Source: Paragordius varius
Lineage: Eukaryota > Nematomorpha
DNA length: 64,000 nt
Assembly (NCBI GenBank): GCA_964247055.1
Contig: OZ176058.1
Coordinates: 2,356,001 to 2,420,000, forward strand
Reading direction: 5' to 3'
Of this stretch, positions 24,991-37,134 are shown piece after piece. Positions within the stretch are counted from its first letter, which is position 1. Every line of letters starts with the position of its first letter. The notes under the pieces were generated by a model. It did not search any database. It was given only the letters and a program-made list of their open reading frames with translations, and was not told where the DNA came from. A program made the position numbers and the translations under genes.

Positions 24991-26870
24991 TAATCTGAAC
25001 TCGTCAATTTAGCATTTTTTTAAGAAGATATTTTTTATATATATTCTTAGTATTTACTTCAGTTAGAAAGCAGCGTTATGTTTATGATTTAAATTTTAAA
25101 GCCCTTAAACGACAGGAAATTATATAGTAAAAATTATGTTGTTAACCGATTTTTAACAAAACACCTGAAAACATAAATAGATGAATGATTTTATGATATT
25201 AGTTAAAATTATATTTGTAATTCTGTAATGATTTACAGTATTGGAATACAAACGGAAAAAAATTTGACAGGCATAATATAAAAAAGACAGCCATACATTT
25301 TCAAACCTTGTTTTTCCTATTCATTAATTATAAAGTTATTTTAAACTGCAAAGTATAAAATAGAGATGTAAATTGGTATTTCAATCCATTTATTTTACGA
25401 TTGTAGTTAAATGTTTTTCTAAGATAAAATAGGTTGTTAAAAAATATGGCTGTCTTTTGAAAGAATTTTCTTCTATTTTTACGTTTTTTCCGTATAATTT
25501 CAATTTTACGACTTCTCTAATTTGCAATGTAAAATAATGTGTTATTTAATAAATATTGACAGTAAAACAATTAATATCTTTTAAATTGTTTTATCAGTAT
25601 AATAACATTTGATATTAATTATTTTGGTATTAGCGTGTTGCTTTTATTTTATCGATCCGATTCTCTACATTATTTAGAGTAAACTTAAGATGAAATTATA
25701 ATATTTTTGGATTTCTACCTTTTTAGAGAGCAGTGTTATTTGTAAATACTTTAATACAAATGAAATAGGTGGGAAAAAATTTATAAGTTATAATATATAA
25801 ATGGCCGATATTTTATCCTTTCATTATAAATCTTCTGAATTTTATTGTTTTGTTCTGTTAACATTTATGTTTTATAAATTTATCAATAACTTTTTCGATT
25901 TATATATAAACATATAATCTACCATTTATTGTTTGACCTAATATTTAACGTCTAACATACCAATTATCTGTTTAACTAACACAGTGTGCAAATTTGGGGA
26001 TAGATTTTTTCTCAGAATATTATTCCTAGCTTAATATGACCGTTGTGTCATATACATCTCAAAAAAGTAAGGATGAAAAAATGTCAATATAGAAAAAAAA
26101 ATTTCCACTTTTTCATATATGGTTATATTCGGAAAAAATCAATATATTTGCATAACTCTTGATCAAAAATTATAAACTCATATATAATTAAATAATTTTG
26201 GAAAATTTGGAAATTTTGGTTCAATATGAATAGATAGATTTAAAAACCTCAATTTATTAAATCCAACTAATTTAGGCCTTTATATTAGTAACATAAAATA
26301 TACTCGATGAAAATTAATATAATAAGTGCCAAAATTCAAGTTAACTTTTAGTTAATATTAATATTTCTTATATAATATAAAAATTACACATACACAAAGT
26401 TATAAAATTTTGATTTACTAAAATAACATTAAAATATTTCAAAATAAATTATCGTTTGATCATGAATGTTTTTATTATTTTTTTATACCCATTGCCTCTA
26501 TTTATTGCAAATTATTAAGAATAATTATTGATGAGACTACGTTACAGCAAAGCGTGATAGGGCTAGCTATCATCTCATAAAATGAAAAGCCATAATATCT
26601 TAAATTTTATCATTATTTTTTGAATTATCCTTAATTATCCTAAATTTTCAATTTTTGCCCGATTTCTATTTTCTCTCAAAAATTCGAAAACTAGGTCGTC
26701 CACAAATAAAATTATTGCGGCAAATGAATACGCTGGTCATAAGCTATCTCATGAAAAAAAAATTTAAAATTTTTTTTGCTCACAGTATATATACAAACTC
26801 CTGACAGTCTTTGCCAGTGTTCATTATGTGTGGCTGATGAGTCCAAAACAAGGATGCGATATGACATGAT
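24991..26870 (+). repeat. Dispersed repeat R1, copy 1
   Basis: Colinear with 53006-55090: shared runs include gaactcgtca-tttagcattt, aatagatgaatgatttta, cacagtgtgcaaatttgggg, ttcctagcttaatatgaccg and the ribozyme-like end gtgtggctgatgagtcc. It contains an M1 MITE half (25240-25510) and a Helitron-like 3' end near 26569. No coding capacity was recognised. Confidence 0.75.
26525..26572 (+). other. Helitron-like 3' terminus, decayed copy
   Basis: tgagactacgttacagcaaa, then gcgtgatagggctagcta: same sequence as at 54592-54633, but the CTAGT end is mutated to ctatc. Confidence 0.45.
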
Positions 26871-26880
26871 CCATCTCACC
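26815..26880 (+). ncRNA. Decayed hammerhead ribozyme copy
   Basis: Has the same 5' half as the 55.0-kb motif (cattatgtgtggctgatgag, then tcc, loop aaaacaa and ggat), but the 3' core reads gcgata and stem I no longer closes. This is a degenerate relative in R1 copy 1. Confidence 0.5.
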
Positions 26881-27271
26881 TAGCAAAATCAGAGCAGCTT
26901 TCACAAATTCTTTATCTGCTAACCCTGATCTGGTGCATATAACTTCGCATCGCTGGGGCACACTCTCTCAGACCAGCATTTCTACAATTTCGAGTTAATG
27001 GCTTGACGAATGGTTTACCCGCAAAAGACAATCAGTTTTTGGTACGGGTGAAAGATAGGCGAAACTGGTAGAAGCTAAATACAATATTTAAGAAATATAT
27101 GATTCCCTTTTCAAAACAATTTTTAAAAACTAGTAATTACAATGCGAGTATCTTTAAAGTGAGGCTAAATAATTTTATTAACGTTCTCAGAAATTAACGA
27201 TCTTTTAATCTTTAATTAAAATCTTTGCAGTAAAGAACCCCTTATGATCTCTGGACCTGCTGAATAAAAAC

Positions 27272-27298
27272 AAGCCCCTACTGGGTAGTAGGTGCTTG
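27272..27298. repeat. Short hairpin near the Harbinger fossil
   Basis: aagcccctact pairs with agtaggtgctt around gggt, with one mismatch. It stands next to tgaataaaaac; atttttattcat recurs in mirror near 28490, which could be remnants of the element's ends, but this is weak in AT-rich DNA. Confidence 0.35.
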
Positions 27299-27875
27299 AT
27301 AGTATGTATCATTTTTCGGAAAAACATTGAATAAAAACAGTTACTTACTATCATGTACGTTTTTAAGTCTTTAGCATGGGTAAAATGTTTAATTTCATTT
27401 TGTTTTTTTGTTTGTTTTCGATTTATTCATAAAATACGTTTGATGAAATAAGAAAGTCTAACTTTTGGAAAATAAATATCGATTATCTACCCATTTTTTT
27501 AAATAATGCAATTATTAATACACATTCATTCATAAACATAAAAAAAATATTAATGTTTGAACAATTGAATCTCGTTTCATTTTGCCAGCCATGTGTATTT
27601 GGGTTAGATCAATATTTGCTTCACAATCCTCTCCACATATTCAATATAAAAATATGAATTACATTCAAAATCTGTTATAGGTTCGTGAATATATTTGTAT
27701 ACATTATATAATATGGAACATGTTAATATTAAGTTTTGGTAGTATTCGTTCTAGACTTATACGAATTTTGTTACCAAGTATAGGAAATCGGGTCTTCATA
27801 TCTGACCGAAAACCCGCGCTCGATAATGCTTCTTTCAGAACAATGTAATTTATTGAATTTTTTTCTCGTTATCGA

Positions 27876-28340
27876 TCATCGTATTTTTGAAGGGGGTAGT
27901 GGATATCCATTATCACCTAACAAACAGAAATCATTTTGTTTGCTCATATATAATTGAACAATTGTGCGCCATATCCTTAAATTATGCACAGATCCTAGCC
28001 ATTGTGCATCCAGTGTAATTTCTTTCTTCATTGGCATTACATGTGAATTGTACATTGAGGGTACATCCATCGACCCTTTCGATATATATACAGGCCTCAA
28101 CATTTTCTTTAGATCTTAATATTTCAAAGTGTGAACAAACAATGGAACCAATAGCAGTTGGCATTTTAAATTTGGATAGCCATAATTTATTCGCGCCATA
28201 TTAAGCTCTTCAAAGGACTTGGGAGAGTTTAACCATTGAGATTGATACTCTATTTCGTCCATAACTTTAGGTATAGTTTTGCATATTGTGGTACTATAAA
28301 CATTAAAATCATCATGTTCTACACCCGCTTGATATCTCAA
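27876..28340 (-). pseudogene. PIF/Harbinger transposase fragment (HARBI1-like)
   Basis: Three frames on the - strand give colinear blocks: KVMDEIEYQSQWLNSPKSFE and MARINYGYPN; PTAIGSIVCSHFEILR; then LDAQWLGSVHNLRIWR and NDFCLLGDNGYPLPPSK. These match the GAIDxTHI, WPGSVHDSRI and LLGDSGYPL blocks of HARBI1-like nucleases. The first catalytic Asp is replaced by Val and the second by Asn, and there are at least two frame changes. The N-terminal part is not recognisable upstream. Confidence 0.82.
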
Positions 28341-29289
28341 GAAATTTTAACAAAATCTAGATTTATAATATTATAAATACCTCTCTATTTGCATCCTGGG
28401 ACTTAGTTTCTCGCCCTCTCTTTTCATAGTTATCATGTAGAAAAATATTGGTTAAATAATTAATTGACGCGTCCTCAAAACGTAATATTTTTATTCATTA
28501 TTTTTGGGATGTAAGTTCTTGTTTTATATTCTTTAGGTTTTCCTAAAAATATCTAAAATCAAATATGTAATTATTAGTGACAAATGTACTTGTTATATAA
28601 TAAATTCTAAGGCTTAATTTATAATTCACAAAATATATACCAAATCATCTATACGAATAATATCATATACTCGATCATTATGGATGAAATAAATCCTCCA
28701 AATAAAAGTTTCATATATAATCATTTTTTACTTGTTATAGACTCTAAATTAAAGATACACATAATTTTTAACTTATAGAAAATATGAAAAGTCATTTTAT
28801 CTTAGGAATTTGAATAAGGTGGCGTTTTATATGTTCAATAGCTAAAGTCAAAAATATTCATTTCAAAATAATATAAATTTTAAATGAGGTCATTATAAAG
28901 TATATAAACTCAAATATTTTACACAAAAATGAAATGACCGAAGAAAATGATATAATTTTGGACATTCATGAAAAAAATCCAATATTTTTTAACAAAAGTA
29001 ATACAATCTCAATAAAAAAATGATATATATAAAAGTACAAGTCGAAATAAAAATATGAATGACAAATATATGAACATATCTCAAATCAAAAAAAAATTAA
29101 TAACATGTCCCAAATCAAAATAAAGTTCGATAATTCCAAATCATAAAAATATATTTTACAACTTGGGAAATCAAATTGTTACTAATTTATCATACAGAAA
29201 AACCTATATTTGAAAGAATATAGGGCGCGATATATTCAGACGGGGAAATATTGATTGAAAATGTTAATTATGACATATAGATTATCGAG

Positions 29290-29480
29290 TATAATTTATA
29301 ATTTAAAAATAGAAATCACATCAGAAACGAAGGATTCAAAACCGAATATTTGTTTTATAATTTTGGAAAGGTAAAAACAAGGAACTCATATATCTAAATG
29401 AACTTACAAAGCTTAAACTAGAAAAGAAATTATTATTATTAATAATAAATTAATATTTAATAATTATATTAATATGTTTA

Positions 29481-29536
<56 letters not shown>

Positions 29537-29968
29537 AATCATGTAATTTATTAAGACATTTATTTAGAAATTTTTTAAAAATATAACTGATATTACTTTA
29601 AGTGAAAAATTAATAGTTTAAATTGTTGCCATTTACCAGCTTAAAAAACCATTAAGTACTAGGTAAAATTTGTAAAAGACAATATTTTTAGTCAATGAAA
29701 TTTGTCAGTAAATATTGGTAAACATAGTACGTACTGGATAGTAAAAGCAATATATTTTTTATTCAATACATAGCTAGTATATACTGGAAAAAACCTAGTT
29801 TTATAATATTCTTGCTTTTATACAATTGGCCCTATATTTCAAATCAGACAAATTTTGACAGCACAAGATTTTATTAAGATGCCCTCTTATATTTCGAGAG
29901 TAATACCATACTTAAATTATTTAGCGTTGTCACATCGCGTGATTTCATCATTCTTAAAAAAACAGTAT
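29290..29968. repeat. Repeat R4, one arm of a 34-kb-spaced inverted pair
   Basis: Matches 63389-64000 in reverse complement: ttgttgccatttaccagctt, tagtacgtactggatagtaa, acaattggccctatatttca, aagattttattaagatgccc. Several tactgg-type motifs repeat inside. It abuts a foldback-like element at its right end. Confidence 0.75.
29482..29533. repeat. TA microsatellite inside R4
   Basis: TA-rich tract with one c interruption. The inverted copy of R4 has a shorter tract at the equivalent place (63790-63810). Confidence 0.85.
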
Positions 29969-30573
29969 TATATACACTTGCACTTTAAGATAGTTGAAAA
30001 CATCAAGTTGGTCTTTAAACATTACAAGTTGGTCTTTGAACATTTCAAGTTGGTCCTTAAATTTTTTTTAAATTTGGTTACAACCATAATTTTTGCATGT
30101 TTTTTATTTTATTATTTTATAACCTATTATATTTTTTATATATTTATTCATAAAATAAAATGTCCTATTCAAAAAAAAATCACTTTTTTGTTTCAAACTA
30201 ATTTTTTCCAAATTAACATATTAACTTGTAAATGTTTTAATGAAAAAATGTAATTAACCCAGAAAACCTATATTTTTTGAATACGTGGCGAAATCTTATT
30301 TAAATTCATAATATTTTTTTAAGAACATAAAGATATACGGTTTCTAAAGGATTATAAATTGATATGATTTGAAATTTATGTTAAATAATAGTAGTTAGGT
30401 CAAAAACAATAAAATAGATATGATATACGATTTAATTGTAAAAGTTATAAACAAAACAATCATACAACTTGAAATGTTCAAGGGCCAACTTGAAGTGTTC
30501 AAGGACCAACTTAAAATGTTCAAGGGTTAACTTAAAGTGTTCAAGGACACTCTTGAATTGCAAATGGTATATA
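29969..30573. mobile_element. Foldback-like element, caagttggtc subfamily
   Basis: The left arm repeats a roughly 21-base unit (caagttggtctttgaacatt) and the right arm repeats its complement (gttcaaggaccaacttaaaa), ending aattgcaaatggtata. Tips match the other copies at 58361 and 62705. Confidence 0.7.
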
Positions 30574-32985
30574 TGAAAAACTGCCATTTTTTACATGAAA
30601 CCAGCAGTTTTATTATTTTTATTGTTAGACTTTTAGGGTACATTAAGAACGGATTAATTTTTAAAAATGAAAAAGATTATATAGCCTCAAAACACAATCG
30701 TTTTATTATCTTGGATACAGGGAGATCTCCGTTGCAAAGCGCGTAAAACCGTGGTTGGGAATTTGTCAAAAAAGAATGGAATTTGTTTCTCCGAAAATAT
30801 GGGAATAATTTATTAGTTTTAGACACGTTCATCGATAATGAAAGTAATTGATTTATTATATATTTTTACAAAACTCAACTTTAACCTAACTCAATTTTTA
30901 CAATCAAACTTTTCCAATCAAACTCAATATTCGAAATCAACACTTTTAAATTATAATTTTGAGATTAAATTGTTTGTTATGCATTTAATCCGTTAATAAT
31001 ATGCATTAAAAAATAAAATTAATGTGTTTTGATCTTAGTTAAAAATGAAATGATTCTACATGCTTATTCAATTAATTTTATATTAAATTAGGTTTAAAAA
31101 GTATTGAGATTGGAATGAATTAAAAAATTGTTGATTTTCGTTAAAAAAACCAGAATCGAGGTTGTTTAAATAAGTGTTTGGTTTGTCTCAAAATATATTT
31201 CAAAATGTTAAATATTTTATAGAATCCATAATTGATAGTAAAAATAATAGAATTTTCGCAAACTTACCAGAAGCCATGAGAAATAAATCTATAAAAAATC
31301 ATGCAATTATTTCCAATATTTTCCTATTTTAAAGGAATAAGGCACCATGTGAAATTTAAATTCAGAGTTTAGAATTCTATACTGTTAATATGTTATGGTT
31401 TATTAATTGTATTAAATCGAAAAAATTAAACTTAAAAATCGCTTTTTTACAATATATAAAAGATTAATCAGTTGTAAAATTTATATATCTCAATAATAAA
31501 GCTTACAACTTTATCTTTGATTTGTGAGCAGAAATTTTTCTAATCAGTTTCTCGAAAATGTAAAACAATTAGTTAATATTTTGATCAGCGGGTCGTAATT
31601 AAATTTTATCGGTATTGCTAAGCTATTCCATTCCCTATATTTTTGCGCTTTATTTAGACTTTGCGACAAATGAACTGCTGTTTAATTACGAGGCTAATTC
31701 TTATGCTCACGGATTGAATACAAAAAAGGCATTTTATCAAACGCGTGAATATATTATTACCAATATTGCATCGGTCAAAATAAATAATAAAGCTATTATG
31801 GGATGGTTAAAAAACGACACAATGTATAGGATTATATTTGTAATTTCCATAGTTTATTTTAATATGTATTTGCATTTTAATCCCAAAAATTTCATGTATT
31901 GATGGGGTATTATATTACCGTTTTTCCGAATAATTTTTAACATATATTTCTTTTAATTTAATAATTTATTAATAAATACGGGAATAATTAGAAATTGATG
32001 GATTAATTTGTTTTGGGGTTTTAAGATCTTAAATGGATATATTGAAACAGTAATTATCAAAATATACCCAAGTTTTTGTAAGCAAAACAAACCTCCAAAA
32101 TATCATATATCAAAAAAAATCTCAAGTACCAGTTTTGCATTGTATTATTTTGTATAACTCCACAACTTCTACGCTATTTTACGTGATAGAATTGTAAATC
32201 CAGTATCTAAAGGAAAGTACATGATGGGCACAAATAGCATCGCATTGTAACATAATCCACAGGTTTATTTTCAATTTTAAAAAAGGATTAATATACCTTT
32301 AATTTGGAGTGTTTTTATGATCATGGTCCCTTATTAAAATTTATTATATGACATTATTGATTTATTTTTCAACATATTCTATTTCTTACACTTATTCAAT
32401 TAAAATCAACATTTTTATCAATAGCAAAATATTTTTTTTACTTTTAAAACAGTATTTTATTCACTAGAATAATTGCAATTAGTAACCCTTTTTAAGCTTT
32501 AAAACAATAGTTTAAAATTAAAAATCATAAAAGCCGAATTTGTATGACAAATTAGGAATAATGATGTGGATGAGATGGAAGTTATCTAAAAAATCTTGAA
32601 GAACAATTACATATCTAGGGATCAAAAGACCCTAAATTGTCAGGTTACATTTTTTGTTTCGATTTGAGAGAGACTTAATATGTCATGATCAGTAAATAAT
32701 GGTTATTGCGTGATGACGAACGTGAGGAAAATATTCACAACCACAAAATCGAGATATAAAATATATGATGTACTGATGAAAATATACATTAGTGATTGTT
32801 TTTGTTTTGTGCCTGAGTCATTTAAGAATAATATTCAGACTTTTGTGCTGATCCATAGCATTTTAAAATAAAATTTGCTCGCATTATGCGAAAAAAAATT
32901 TTGTCAAAGCTAAACGCCAAAAACATTATCGAAATATTGTATAATTTGTAATTTAAATGGACTATTTTTAATTTAAATTTGAGTT
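30574..32985. other. No gene recognised
   Basis: AT-rich DNA. A 95-codon open frame at 31615-31902 has no recognisable domain and no clear start or splice context. Confidence 0.5.
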
Positions 32986-32989
32986 AGTT

Positions 32990-34830
32990 TCAAAATTTTC
33001 CCAATCCCCTCCTTACAGAATATGGGTTAATCATAAGTCGTAAATATTTTTTGGATATATTTTCACTATTAAATTCCACTTCCTTACCGCTAAATTGAGA
33101 TCGTTCAATGTCATCTTAGTCTCATTTTTTATCAAGTATCCAACTACCTCATCGGTGGTCAACCTCGATTCCTTTCTTCTACCTTCCCAAACATTGTGTC
33201 TTTATCTAGAGAATATATCGCATGTCATGTCGAAAATATGTTAACGTTCTTTATAGAATTATCTCCAGGATGTTTGTTTTAGGATTTATTTCTGTAGTTA
33301 GATTTACATTTTTAATTTTATCCTTCCAGGTGTATCCACATCCTACGCCCCACCTTTCAAAAGTCATGAGCCTTTCAGTCTCTTTTTCTGAGAGTTCAGC
33401 TCTCACAACCATACCCAGTGACCGGGAGAACAAAACATTAAGATTAATCTTTTTTTATTTTTAACCCTACGCTTTTGTTTTTCCATATCTTAATTAATTT
33501 GGTCATCGCTTCTCTACTCAAACCTCTCTTTCTGATGTCAGGAGTTGAAGAGCCATCCTCGGATAGGCACCCAAAAACGTTAATTGTCTATTTTCGCTTC
33601 ATCCATAAAAATTGTAGGCTTTTCTCCAGAAATAATATTTTCGTTTTGTTAGGGTTAAGCATAAGACCATAATTCAAACTTCTTTCCAAATCTCCTAATA
33701 AATTCCTTTAAATCATTTACACTTTCAGCCATAAGGGTGGTATTTTATTGATTTTTCTCCCTCCTATTCTTACTCCAATATTTTTACCATCTATTTTTCT
33801 CATTACTTCTATGCTCATATTGAACAGATAAGGAGATGAGCAAAACCCTTGTCTGACTCCTTTCAAAATAGGTATTTCTTATGTGTCCCCCGCTGATATT
33901 TTGATAATCTCTCTTTGTTTTAGATAGAGAGAGTTAATCAATCCTATTAAGTGAGACGACCCTAATAACATTAATGTTTCCAACAAGGAGTTCATAATTT
34001 ATCGAATCAAAAGTTTGTTGGTAATATAAAAGACATGTATAATATTTTTTTCTGAAACTCTGATGTTTCCGTTATCCTTCTCATGTTTGATATATGGTGT
34101 CTTGTGTTTTTTCTCTTCATAAATCCGGTCTGATTTTCTGGTATTCCTGATGCATAATGGTATGCATCCTGTTTTGTATTATTTTTATAATGACGTTACT
34201 AGCAGGACTTTTGTAGTTTTCGCACATGAGCATATCAATTTTTTGGTATATTGGGAGATATGATGATATCCAGTCGTTTGGCCACTCACATGTTTGCACC
34301 TTTTAACATAACTTGTGTAATATTTCTACAAGAATAGCTTTTATCTATTGAGTTATTGTAATCCCATCTCTTTTTATTAGAAATTTGATTTAAGGCTAAT
34401 TCAACCCTTTCTCTTAGTATATCTGGATAAAGTTTTTCCTCTTATAATAGCAACTCTTTTGTCTGAGGGGCCTGATAGAGATTGTGTATTCCCTCCATTT
34501 TCTCGTATTTCTGTTTGTTTTCTCTAATATGGTGCCATTCTCTTTGTAATCTTTTGGGTTGATATATAAGGTTTGTGAGTCATTTGCTACAGTTTCTGGA
34601 ACATTGGTTAATCCTATTATTTATTTCCATTTCCAAACATTGTTTATTAAGAAAGTCTCATAATCCTTCCTTGGAAATTCTTTGTTATAAATTTTAAGCA
34701 TTTTATTATCTCTCCCTTATTTAGCTTTCTTCGCTTATCTTCTATCTCTAAACTCTTTTCTGGCATCCATTTATTATTTTTCCTCTTTACCCTGAACTTT
34801 ATCTTTTGCCACTTTATTAATATAAAAATT
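32990..34830 (-). pseudogene. LINE reverse-transcriptase fragment
   Basis: On the - strand, scattered frames give EWPNDWISSYLPIYQKID, MLMCENYKSPASN, IKIIQNRMHTIMHQE, then ILYMSFIDYQQTFDSINYEL, GVRQGFCSSPYLFNMSIEVM, KINKIPPL and LMLNPNKTKILFL. These are the finger, palm and post-catalytic blocks of a non-LTR reverse transcriptase. The YADD box appears deleted and many stops and frame changes are present. It is a different family from the LINE at 15.9-19.4 kb and much older. Confidence 0.8.
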
Positions 34831-34875
34831 TACACTAATAAATTTTAAATTGTTATACATATTTTTAGTTTCTTA

Positions 34876-35044
34876 TTTTATTTTTACTATCCTAGCTATA
34901 TTTTTTTGTAATTTTATGCTTACAATATAATGAGTTATAATTCTATAATATTTCATATCATCGAAAATTGACAACATTTATAATGTTTAATTTTTATAAA
35001 GAATTTATTTTACTATCCTAGCTATTTATTTATTTTTTTGTAAA
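34876..35044. repeat. Direct repeat between the two LINE halves
   Basis: actatcctagctat followed by a T-rich run and gtaa occurs at about 34886 and again at about 35014, just before the endonuclease fragment. It could be a local duplication made at insertion. Confidence 0.5.
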
Positions 35045-35935
35045 GAGGGTAATCGAGAGGCAAAGCAATGGCAAACCACCCTCGTTTTTTTATTGCCAAA
35101 AAATTGTTACACTTGCAATTGACGCACCCATTTAAAATCGGATGCTGGAACGTACGTTCCTTAACAGAAACCAAACAGGTATTAATTGAAAGAGAAATGG
35201 AAGATTGAAATTAAATATACTGGGTTTAACGGAAAAGCAAAAAGGTAGCGCAAAAGCACAAAATGAAAAATATACATTGTTAAGATCGGGGAGAGATGAC
35301 CAGAAATCAGAAGGCGTTGCGGTATTAATAAATGACCATTAAATAAAAGTCATATTAGTTGTACAGCATACACACCCAGAAACATGAATATTAGGCTGAA
35401 TGCTAAGTCACTTAAATTTACATACATAGTAGTCTATGCTCCTACGTCAAACGCTCCTAAAGAAGACATAGAGGATTTTTATGGAAAGTTGCGAATGCTT
35501 TTGAAAGAAATGAAGAAAGAAGATATGATTATCATAGGAGGTGTTTGAAACAGCAAAGTTGTAGAGGTAGAATAGATCAAATAGTCGGGCCATATGGATT
35601 AAGACAATGAAACGGGGAAGGCATTGATCAATTTTGCCAGGAAATCGAGATTATGGTAACCAACACATGGTTTCCACAACACAATAGGAGGCTAGACACA
35701 TGGACCTGGCCATGTGGCAAATGTAAAAATCAAATCGATTATATAATATGTCCACAAAAAGGGAAAAGCTCAATACTCGATACAAAAACAAGCAAAGGCA
35801 GTGATTACTCTAGCGATCATGAGCTTTTTATAACAAAAATCAAACTTAAAATCATTAAAAATGATGTTAGACATACAGAAATACCCGGAACATTCCAAAT
35901 AATTTTAGATCAGAAGCAAAAGATTGATTAAAATA
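35045..35935 (+). pseudogene. LINE AP-endonuclease fragment, inverted relative to the RT part
   Basis: On the + strand: HPFKIGCWNVRSLTETKQVL, LNILGLTE, EGVAVLIND, FTYIVVYAPTSNAPKE, EDMIIIGGV (GDFN lost), then TWTWPCGKCKNQIDYIICP and SDHELFITKIKLKI. These are the ordered blocks of an AP-like endonuclease. At 35045-35086 it begins with a 5'-UTR-like gagggtaa...accaccctcg inverted repeat. Several stops and frame changes are present. It probably belongs with the RT fragment at 32990-34830. Confidence 0.82.
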
Positions 35936-36040
35936 GATTAGACAATGGATGTATTTCCGAATTATGGGGAACTAGAATGGTTAGTTCGCTTGAAATATAA
36001 ACAAAAATGCTTCGATTAAAGGTTTTAATACATGATACAT

Positions 36041-36641
36041 TAGTGGTGCTCAATTCGCTGCCCACGGGTCGCACTCAACCCTTTAAAGTGCTTTTTTATG
36101 GTTATAAATTAATAATTTTATTAATCGCTTAGATATATTAATTAAAAAACTTTAAGTGTGATCAATATTTATTTTAATTGTAAAAATTCCGTTAGATTCG
36201 GTAATTTCTCAATTATAGATTCAGCTATTTTTATACTTATACTACGGTTTTGATTATACGCATCTTGTTGATGAAATTATCAATCATATGAATACAGTTT
36301 AGATGACATATTTAATGGGTATATGGAGTTTTGGTAAGATGTGCCAAATCATTAATAAATAATTAAATGTGCTGAAGTGTTTTATTGTTTTGTCTCAACT
36401 TACATCGAGGATACGTTAAAAGTGGGATATGACGTTATATAGGCCTGCTACTGGATAATTCATATTGATTAATATTGAAATATGCCCATTTTATAAAGAC
36501 TTTATTAATATTTGTGTATAACCTGAAAATCTTTGTGGTGATTTCTGCATATAAAGCTATGAAATATTTGTCGGAATCATAATCTGACCCTTGAGACAAA
36601 ATCATATAATTCTATCCCTCAAAATTTGGTAAGAACCACTG
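36041..36641. mobile_element. Possible non-autonomous hAT element
   Basis: tagtggtgctcaattcgctg at the left and aagaaccactg at the right are hAT-like termini in inverted order. A matching 8-base target duplication is not evident, so the boundaries are uncertain. Confidence 0.4.
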
Positions 36642-36659
36642 TTGCTTGATCATGGCATT

Positions 36660-37130
36660 TAAAAAATATTATAAATGGATACTTTGTTAAAAAAAACTAA
36701 ATTTTTGTTTATATTCAATGGAGTCAGATCACAAAGCACGGCAGATGTGGAGTTTCCCATATGGATCGTGTCTACTATTGGTTCGTGAGACGGAGCATTG
36801 TTATGTAGTGAAATCAGTTTGCTTTGTCTTGTATTTTGAGGGTTTTTTGATAAGTCCATTGTTTAACTACAAATTGATCATTCGTTAGCAATAGCGTAAT
36901 AGCTTCGCTGGGTAAAGGTTGTATATTAACGTTCTGGTTACACTTAGACTCAGAGCATGGTTTTCCTATTCAAGTGATTCGGCTTTCGTTCTAAAGGAGC
37001 TAACAATTTTTTTAGTCTGTGATTTACAAAATAAAGTCATCTCTCATTACCCGTCTCAATTTTATAGAAAAATGATTTTCTGCCGGAACGTTATGCGATT
37101 TTAAAAATCACTCTCGATTTTCGATTTGAC
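36660..37130 (-). pseudogene. Probable mariner/Tc1 transposase remnant
   Basis: On the - strand KLISLHNNAPSHEPIVDTI matches the HDNAPSH block of mariner transposases; DLTPLNINKNLVFF follows where PDLAPSDYHLF is expected. Upstream, PNHLNRKTML resembles the PNIHGKKVMLCIWW region. Stops interrupt the frame. Ends were not found. Confidence 0.55.
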
Positions 37131-37134
37131 CATA

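Noticed and set aside
31615-31902. 95-codon open frame
   Set aside because: No domain, no convincing start or splice sites, and AT-rich DNA yields such frames by chance.
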